Assembly: GCF_019649055.1 (NCBI RefSeq)
Contig: NW_026570288.1
Location: forward strand, 186,001-250,000
Direction of reading: 5' to 3'
Length of the DNA stretch: 64,000 bases
From: Paramacrobiotus metropolitanus
Taxonomy: Eukaryota; Tardigrada; Eutardigrada; Parachela; Macrobiotidae
Below, piece after piece: positions 58,135-64,000 of this stretch (its first letter is position 1; every line of letters begins with the position of its first letter). Both the position numbers and the translations under genes were made by a program. Under the pieces are notes generated by a model. That model had not been told where the DNA came from and made no database searches. It saw only the letters and a program-made list of their open reading frames with translations.

Positions 58135-60462
58135 TCATTCCAAGTCCACGTTGACCGGGGCTCCACCACCAAAGTGGGAACCTTCCGAGTCATCGTCCTT
58201 ATCCCGTTCCCGTCGGCTTGGGTGGTTCGAGGATGTAGCCTCCTGGGTACAGGTTGACTGCGATTCCGAGGCTTCCTGTCCGGGCTTTTCAGCTTTGGTT
58301 CGGCGGGCTTCGCGTCTTCGGCGGTTCCTGCCCGAGGATGATGAACCTGGCCACATGTTATACCGGTAGGATGACTTGCCCTCGGGCATCGGTGGTGATG
58401 TGAACCCGGGCGGCAAGTGGCGATGGGTCCGGCACCATTCCGAGAGGGTCGAGGCTTCGTCAACGTCCTTTTCCTCGTCCGGATGGTACTGATATTCCTT
58501 GTACCATCGCTCTGCCGTCATCAAGAAGTCACGCAGCCATAATCCTACCACTGTGTCTCGCATCGGCGCGCTCAGCTGGGCCACCGCCGTCCGAAGTCGG
58601 GGCGGAATGTTGTTATTCCGGTACGCGCAGTACAGGGTGTAATGGCTGTGATGGTGGCCAAGTCGGGCCGCGAAGATCAGTCGCAAAGCTGTCTGGAAGG
58701 CCAACGGAGCGTCTCCCCGGGCTTCTGGTTCGATGTTGCCAAGGTATTCGGGCAAACCCTGGGCCGCTCTGGCTGCAGTAATCACCATGGCTGCTTGTGC
58801 CTCGGTGAGTACGAACTGCGCCACCCATTCTGTATGGTCCGTGATCTCCCGTTCCGAAGAGAACAGCGGGAGCTGGCTCAGTTGAGACCAATCCAGGTGG
58901 TCAAGTGGCAATCCCAAATTCGCTGGGTCGGTTGTGCTAGGCAAACCGTTCGTCCGGTAGTATGGGAATCCGATGCCATAGGACAGCCGATCATGCATCT
59001 CGAAGTCCTCGGACCATTGCCGATGTTCGAACATCTGTTGGTATCCGGAATGGTCGAGGAAGATCCGAAGGTCATTGACCAGGTGCCAGATTTGGTTTCG
59101 TCGATCCTCCCGGTACTGCATAGTGCCCATGATGTAGTTCGTCCGTTCCGTCCGGTGTGGAATTTCCACTGCAATACCCTGTCGGCGTGCATGGTCGTAC
59201 CGAGGGTCATGCTGGCTAGGCACTACCGGTTCCGGGTCTGGTAATGGGCGCTGTGGCACTGGCAGCTCGTCCAGCTGCTCCAAAGGTGGGGGTGGTCGCA
59301 GGGCTGGGTGTCGAGCCGTCTGGTGTCGGGCCACAGGCTGAGTGAAGTTACGCCGGGACTTGCTATTGGAGTCCACGACGAGCCCAGTATCCTCCGAACC
59401 GGATCGCTTGCCGGGGGAGGGTCGGGTCCGAACCTTCGAAGGGTGCTCATCTGGTTGTCGCGCGGTCGCGGGCCTATGTTGAGCCTCCAGCTTATGTCGT
59501 AGATCCCTTCCCAGCCTATGACGCAGGTCACCGGGTGCCAAGTCCGACACGCTCTGGGTTCTGCGGTTAGACGGAGTGGACCCTGTTGGGGTCACTGCTG
59601 CCGTCGCTGGTGGTTCTGCCGATCGGACCACTGGTTGGGCCGGGGGCTGCGAGGGTGCGCTGTCCATTTGCTGGAGGGAGCCACCTTCTTGTGGGGCTAC
59701 CAGCTGCTGTTCCACCTGGCTCCGCTGGATTGCCGGCAGAGGCTCCGTTTGTTGGGGATCGAGGATTTGGGCCTTATATTGTTGGCCGTCAGGTCCAGTG
59801 AGCGTTACCGTCAACCCGGTAAGTGGGGCGGGGCCGACCTGGAAGGCATCCTGGAGGCTGGACGTTTTTAGGGTCCGATCCGGATTGAGCACGTCCATAT
59901 TAAGGGGTGCCGAGGGCTCATCCGGGAACCTTTTGGGTTCCGCCATGAGCCTAGCCTGTGAATCGCCGGCTACGCCTAAGATTGGATTCTTGTTCTCCTT
60001 CTGGCGTGCTCGCTCGTCGCGCTCGCGCTGGGCCTTAGCGATTCTCCGGTCAGCTGCCGCTATTTCTCGGCGGTCGTCCTCGCGCTCCTGCTCCCGACGT
60101 TGTTCACGGGCATGGACCAATCGGGCGTTGTCCGGGACTGCTGGGGTGTTATCCCAGCCGGGCTCGTGGGTACGTCTGCGGTAGCGCTGCATGTCCCACA
60201 TGTAGAGCAGTTGTCGACCGTCCAACTCATCAAGGATGCGGCTGTTATGGACGGCGTGCATGTAGGCACTCAAGTTCCCGGTGACGACCTGGACGTACAG
60301 GGCATTGGCCTGGTCCCGTCGTGTGACTCTGTGATCCCCGGCTTGTCTGTCCAAGTGTCGTAACAGGCATTCTGCGCAGGGTTGGCGTGTCCGAGGAGAG
60401 TTGTTATTGGCCTTGCACGCCTGGCAATCCGGGTCATAGGCTTCCGTTCGGGGCTGGGAAGG
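58135..60462 (-). CDS. Accessory ORF with CxxC cluster, copy 2
   Basis: Ortholog of 5224-7533. Open back to a TAG at 60463-60465, again with no N-terminal ATG before the CxxC...CxxC cluster (C-x2-C in DCQAC, C-x2-C in CAEC). It differs from copy 1 by whole-codon insertions (an extra six residues near the PATARQPDEH stretch and two near RRERDKDDD) and mostly synonymous changes. In the motif YQYHPDEEKDVDEAS the five base changes I compared are all third-position and silent. Confidence 0.8.
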   Translation of the reverse strand, partial: PSQPRTEAYDPDCQACKANNNSPRTRQPCAECLLRHLDRQAGDHRVTRRDQANALYVQVVTGNLSAYMHAVHNSRILDELDGRQLLYMWDMQRYRRRTHEPGWDNTPAVPDNARLVHAREQRREQEREDDRREIAAADRRIAKAQRERDERARQKENKNPILGVAGDSQARLMAEPKRFPDEPSAPLNMDVLNPDRTLKTSSLQDAFQVGPAPLTGLTVTLTGPDGQQYKAQILDPQQTEPLPAIQRSQVEQQLVAPQEGGSLQQMDSAPSQPPAQPVVRSAEPPATAAVTPTGSTPSNRRTQSVSDLAPGDLRHRLGRDLRHKLEAQHRPATARQPDEHPSKVRTRPSPGKRSGSEDTGLVVDSNSKSRRNFTQPVARHQTARHPALRPPPPLEQLDELPVPQRPLPDPEPVVPSQHDPRYDHARRQGIAVEIPHRTERTNYIMGTMQYREDRRNQIWHLVNDLRIFLDHSGYQQMFEHRQWSEDFEMHDRLSYGIGFPYYRTNGLPSTTDPANLGLPLDHLDWSQLSQLPLFSSEREITDHTEWVAQFVLTEAQAAMVITAARAAQGLPEYLGNIEPEARGDAPLAFQTALRLIFAARLGHHHSHYTLYCAYRNNNIPPRLRTAVAQLSAPMRDTVVGLWLRDFLMTAERWYKEYQYHPDEEKDVDEASTLSEWCRTHRHLPPGFTSPPMPEGKSSYRYNMWPGSSSSGRNRRRREARRTKAEKPGQEASESQSTCTQEATSSNHPSRRERDKDDDSEGSHFGGGAPVNVDLE

Positions 60463-60478
60463 CTATGGTCAAAACACT

Positions 60479-60499
60479 TAACTTAATATTGTTAAGTTA
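60479..60499 (-). other. TATTG-loop hairpin with AT stem, copy 2
   Basis: TAACTTAA-TATTG-TTAAGTTA, identical to 7544-7564. Confidence 0.8.
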
Positions 60500-60703
60500 T
60501 TTTTGTTTTTAAACCTTTTGGGTCATTACGTAAACCTATTGGGTTAAACGTTCTATGGTTAGATGTAAGCTTAGACGGTCGGGTACGGTCAGGTCTTGTC
60601 CGATCCTTTCCCTTCTCGCCTATTGGGCAAGAGAAACATCCCCGTTACGGAGGTTATAGGGTCTCGTCTATTGGGCAAGGAACCTCCGATGATGTACTTC
60701 CGT

Positions 60704-63700
60704 TTAGCTTTTCTTCTTCGGCAGGTCAGCCGGGTTAGTTGACTTGGCCCGTGCCAACCGCTTCTGGGCTTCCGTTTCGGCCGAAGTAGGAGCCTTCGCC
60801 GGGCTCGCCGAGCTTGCCCGCGTCTTAGGCAGGTGCTGCCCGAAGTCTTCAGGTAGGTAGAAGACGGAGAAGCGCTGCCCGTGGGTCTTGTAAACCTCAC
60901 TCGATCCGAGGACTTTCTGTCGGCAGGCTTGCTCCAAGACGTACTCCAGCTCATCGGCCAGGTAGTACAGGTTGGTTTCCTTTCTTCGGACCGGTCGGTA
61001 CCGTGCATCTTCCAATTGAGGGTAAGCGGACATCAGGATGAACTCGAACCGACCTATTAGGTGGTTCAAAATCTCCCGGCGAGTTAATCCTTCCGGGTGT
61101 CGATCCGTCCGCAGGCAGGCGATCACTGCGTCCCGCCATCCGAGGTAAGTCTTCGGCGCTGGGTCTTGTTCTTCCCTCGGAAAGACGTAGTACGGTCGTT
61201 CCGTTTTGGTATATACCCGAAGGATGGCACCAGTCTCGTATGCCATCCGACAGTAGATCTTCACTCTGTCGAGGCTAAGGTCGAACCAGCTTCCGTCCTT
61301 GTCGACGCGCCAATGCTTCAGCAGCTGGTAAGCCAACTCCGGGGTTGCGTAGGTGGGGCCCGACCATGACAGCGCCTTGAGTGCAGCGTGAACATGCACC
61401 CATCCGGGGTCGGTGTCGGAGATCCGAGGCTTCGGTCTGGATGCCCGCATGGTTGCCGGCTGTTTTGGCCGGGGAAGCCGAATGATGGGCTTCGATGGGA
61501 TCTCCCGAGGCAGGACTTGCGCTGTGTCTTCATGCCACTTCATAAGTAGCTGGTCGGCCGGAGGGCTCGGGGTCCTTTGGTCGAAAAAGCCCGAGGCTTG
61601 TTGTCCGGATGGGACCGTCGATCCCGCATCTTCCATCGGATCGTCCGGGTCATCTGCCGGAGGTTGTTCCCGATTGTCAGGCTCATCCTCCGGTTCTGGA
61701 TGTTCGGGTGCCGCTGTTGGCGGCTGCCCTTTGCCATCTTCGTTATCGTCGTCGTCGCCATCCGAATCGTCGGATTTGTCAGAGTCTTGGTCTGACTTGG
61801 CGTCCTTGTCATCATCATCCTCCGAAGAGGGTTCTTCTTCCTCCTCGAGGGACTGAGCATTCCGCGAAGTCCTACCCTTGTTCTTGCGCTTCTTAGTCAA
61901 AGACTGGCCCCTTGTTGAGGTTCCAGCCTGCGAAGACGACAAGTCCATGGGTGACGGGGGTTGGGATCCCGGAGGGGCTGAATGTGTGTCCTTGACAAAT
62001 TTACCCCTTCTGTCTCGGGCCGAATGCTTAATGGGTTTACTGCCGGAGTCTTGGTCGGCTGAGGCGGACCTTTGCAAGCCGCCCGGGGCTCTTGGTCGTT
62101 CTGGAGGAAATCTGCTACCTGAGGAGGCTGCCGTTGATCTGGCCAGCTCCAACCATACTTTGGCTTGGGGTGCAGGGTCTTCCTCTGGGCTATACTTCTT
62201 TGTGTGGAGGTACGACATCCGAAGCTTCTGTTCCCTCCGGTTCTTTTCGGGGATGAAGTTCGGTACGGTATACCGAAGGTGGACTCTGCGCTGCGCGTTA
62301 GTGGTCTGCAGCTCCCTTCGTTGCACCATCTTCTCGAGGGTAGGGTTTGCTTCCCTCATGATATCCTCGATCTCGGCCTCACCTTTCGGTTTATCGCCGT
62401 AGGTGTACATCTTGTTGAGGAACCGTGCGATCTGGAGGCGAGTGGTACCTCTTGGGTTCCGGTAATAGCCAATGGCTCTGACTATCCGCTGTTCCGGTGT
62501 TTCCGTCTGGCTTAACTTAGCCGGTGGTTTCGGGAGCACCAGTTCGCCCATTCGGTCCCAAGATCGGTGGAGTATAAAGGCCATGCATTCATCCTGGATC
62601 CAGCTGACTATCTTCCGCATGAATTGTGCGGTAAGGAAATGGCCTCGCTCTACCCGGTATTCTTCGGTGAGCTTCTCCACTAGGGCCTGGTAAACGTCTC
62701 TGCGTTCCGCGTCAGCTGTGGTGATGATCCGCCGGACATCTTCCTTAAAGATCGCCTTGGAGAAGGTCGGTTCCGGTTCCCCAGGCTGTCTGTCCGGTAG
62801 CCTGTTGCGGATGTTGTCCGGGGCTGGGAGATCAGACTCGTCGGTGTCAGCATGGTAGTCCCACATCTCTTCATGGGGACCCTCGGCCAGATGTTTGGCC
62901 GAGCTTGGTTCCAGCTGGTCCGATTCGTTAAGCTTCCGCTTGACTGGGGTATCCTCCATTTCAATCTCCGGGGATGCCGAGCGTTCTAAATCCCGGTCTC
63001 TTTGCTGGATGTTGTCAACCATCCGCTGGAGGTATGGTGGGAGCGAGGAGTCTCCTTGTGACTCCTTTTTCTCCTTCTTGACCTTGGGTGCCTCTTTTGG
63101 AGGCTTCTCCTCGGCCCAGTTTCGGATCTCGTTGATCCAACTCTCGATGCTTTGACCGGGTTTCAACTCAGGCCTAGGCCCTCGATTCTTGTCGGGTTCC
63201 TGTCGGCTTGATGTTGACTCTGGTTCACTATCCGAGGACGGTTGCTCGGGTCGGACCTTTCTTCGGCCCTTGTTACGGCGAACTTCTACGTCCGAGACGT
63301 CAGTGTCTCCGCCGCCGCGAGGTTTCTTGGGCAGTCGGTTAGGAGACTCCTTCTTTGAGGTCGACTTTTTGGCCTCGCGCTTCTTCCGCATAGTGGTGGA
63401 GTTGGCTGAGTGGACCACGGAGCCGCTAAATGTCGGCATTTCCTCATCCTCGATCTCCACCGATGGCCGCCGTTTAGGGTCAACCATCCGTTTTGAGGGG
63501 ACCACGGACGCCTTTTGGGGTACCGTGGCCTTCGAGGCTTCTTGTCCGCTAATTGGGGAAGGTGCAATGGGGTGTGGCGCCGGGATTTCTCCGGAGGCTC
63601 GCTTCTTACGATAGTCGTCGCCCATCTGCTGCACGATCTCCTTCATCCGTTGGGTCAGGTTATGGTACTCACGGATGGTTTCGTTGGAGTCGTTGTCGGG

Positions 63701-64000
63701 CAAGTTATCGCGGCGACTCTTGAGAGCGTTATAGTAGTTACGCTCCGCGCTCGCGGCCCTATTGATGCAGTCGTCCCTCTCGGTCATGGTCAAGTCCTTT
63801 ATGGAATCCATGCCCGGGTCGTTGTGGTACTGACGGTGGGTCTGGTTACTAACCGCGGGCCCTAATTGGGGCTGCACAGCCGGTTGTACCTGACTTTCAA
63901 CCGTCACTTCGGCGGCTATGTCCGGCACCGAGGTTGACATCGATGCTGTGCTGCCTGGCTCCTTTGCCGCTATCTGCAGTTTTGCCGGGGACGAAGTGTC
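60704..64000 (-). CDS. Accessory chain, continuous in copy 2 (partial)
   Basis: More than 1,098 codons open to the window edge, corresponding to copy 1 segments 7768-9480, 9458-10531 and the end of 10532-14164 as one frame. At the copy 1 TAG it has GAG (reading EDEEMPTF), and at the copy 1 frame break near 9480 it has one base less in a C-run. It contains the basic region, the helical block, the linker-histone-like unit, the acidic run and the two winged-helix-like units in order. A nine-codon in-frame deletion relative to copy 1 lies near 62190. An internal ATG (63940) is unlikely to be the start, since the frame continues upstream. Confidence 0.85.
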   Translation of the reverse strand, partial: DTSSPAKLQIAAKEPGSTASMSTSVPDIAAEVTVESQVQPAVQPQLGPAVSNQTHRQYHNDPGMDSIKDLTMTERDDCINRAASAERNYYNALKSRRDNLPDNDSNETIREYHNLTQRMKEIVQQMGDDYRKKRASGEIPAPHPIAPSPISGQEASKATVPQKASVVPSKRMVDPKRRPSVEIEDEEMPTFSGSVVHSANSTTMRKKREAKKSTSKKESPNRLPKKPRGGGDTDVSDVEVRRNKGRRKVRPEQPSSDSEPESTSSRQEPDKNRGPRPELKPGQSIESWINEIRNWAEEKPPKEAPKVKKEKKESQGDSSLPPYLQRMVDNIQQRDRDLERSASPEIEMEDTPVKRKLNESDQLEPSSAKHLAEGPHEEMWDYHADTDESDLPAPDNIRNRLPDRQPGEPEPTFSKAIFKEDVRRIITTADAERRDVYQALVEKLTEEYRVERGHFLTAQFMRKIVSWIQDECMAFILHRSWDRMGELVLPKPPAKLSQTETPEQRIVRAIGYYRNPRGTTRLQIARFLNKMYTYGDKPKGEAEIEDIMREANPTLEKMVQRRELQTTNAQRRVHLRYTVPNFIPEKNRREQKLRMSYLHTKKYSPEEDPAPQAKVWLELARSTAASSGSRFPPERPRAPGGLQRSASADQDSGSKPIKHSARDRRGKFVKDTHSAPPGSQPPSPMDLSSSQAGTSTRGQSLTKKRKNKGRTSRNAQSLEEEEEPSSEDDDDKDAKSDQDSDKSDDSDGDDDDNEDGKGQPPTAAPEHPEPEDEPDNREQPPADDPDDPMEDAGSTVPSGQQASGFFDQRTPSPPADQLLMKWHEDTAQVLPREIPSKPIIRLPRPKQPATMRASRPKPRISDTDPGWVHVHAALKALSWSGPTYATPELAYQLLKHWRVDKDGSWFDLSLDRVKIYCRMAYETGAILRVYTKTERPYYVFPREEQDPAPKTYLGWRDAVIACLRTDRHPEGLTRREILNHLIGRFEFILMSAYPQLEDARYRPVRRKETNLYYLADELEYVLEQACRQKVLGSSEVYKTHGQRFSVFYLPEDFGQHLPKTRASSASPAKAPTSAETEAQKRLARAKSTNPADLPKKKS

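Larger units (their letters stand above)
52877..64000 (-). mobile_element. Giant Ty3/gypsy-type retrotransposon, copy 2 (3' part)
   Basis: Starts with the 3' LTR (52877-53302) and continues through the noncoding region and the two accessory coding blocks to the window edge, collinear with copy 1 up to about 11070. It is open across two of the frame breaks of copy 1 and therefore the better template for the accessory genes. Confidence 0.93.

Noticed and set aside
1-64000. CRISPR arrays, bacterial operons, rRNA genes
   Set aside because: No direct-repeat/spacer arrays or rRNA signatures. Introns and LTR elements show eukaryotic DNA.

Overview
This is a metazoan nuclear locus, most likely from a tardigrade. 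The animal origin rests on intron-containing remnants of three conserved genes (an RBX2-type RING-H2 protein, a SMARCC SWIRM domain and a CNC-bZIP factor). The tardigrade guess rests on two genes (45.0-45.9 kb and 46.6-47.7 kb, the second with an F-box) that resemble, from memory only, lineage-expanded tardigrade families. No database was searched.

The window is dominated by two copies of one giant Ty3/gypsy-type LTR retrotransposon, both on the minus strand. Copy 1 is complete at its ends (1337-34536, 33.2 kb). It has 423-428 bp LTRs (TG...CA) and a 4-bp ACAC target duplication inside a 101-bp host tandem repeat. Copy 2 starts at 52877 and runs off the window. In sense order copy 1 carries: 5' LTR, ~1.2 kb leader, a coiled-coil ORF, gag capsid-like and zinc-knuckle segments, protease, a spacer, reverse transcriptase split by a nested non-LTR retrotransposon (20299-23528, 9-bp TSD), RNase H, integrase with a basic AT-hook tail, then about 11.5 kb of extra coding sequence. 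The extra part is a chain of segments (16734 to 7768, about 3,000 codons) ending in winged-helix-like domains, plus a separate ~770-codon ORF with a CxxC...CxxC cluster. A 3.5 kb noncoding region (4.8 kb in copy 2) precedes the 3' LTR.

The most unusual feature is a dispersed family of short hairpins found across both copies, in coding and noncoding parts. The loop is nearly invariant (TATTG on +, CAATA in the sense RNA) while the 4-8 bp stem changes sequence and stays paired. I saw none in the host DNA or in the nested non-LTR element. Copy 1 has many frame breaks. Copy 2 is open across two of them, and substitutions I compared in the shared ORFs are third-position changes, so the accessory proteins look selected.

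Between the copies (34.5-52.9 kb) lies gene-poor host DNA. It holds broken RBX2, SMARCC and CNC exons on +, an unrecognised proline-rich multi-exon gene on -, the two probable tardigrade-type genes on +, a fold-back TTAA element family (three copies), a TIR MITE and a 3' fragment of a relative of the nested non-LTR element. Several frame breaks, in host and transposon alike, sit at short G or C runs, so residual assembly errors must be considered before calling everything a pseudogene.
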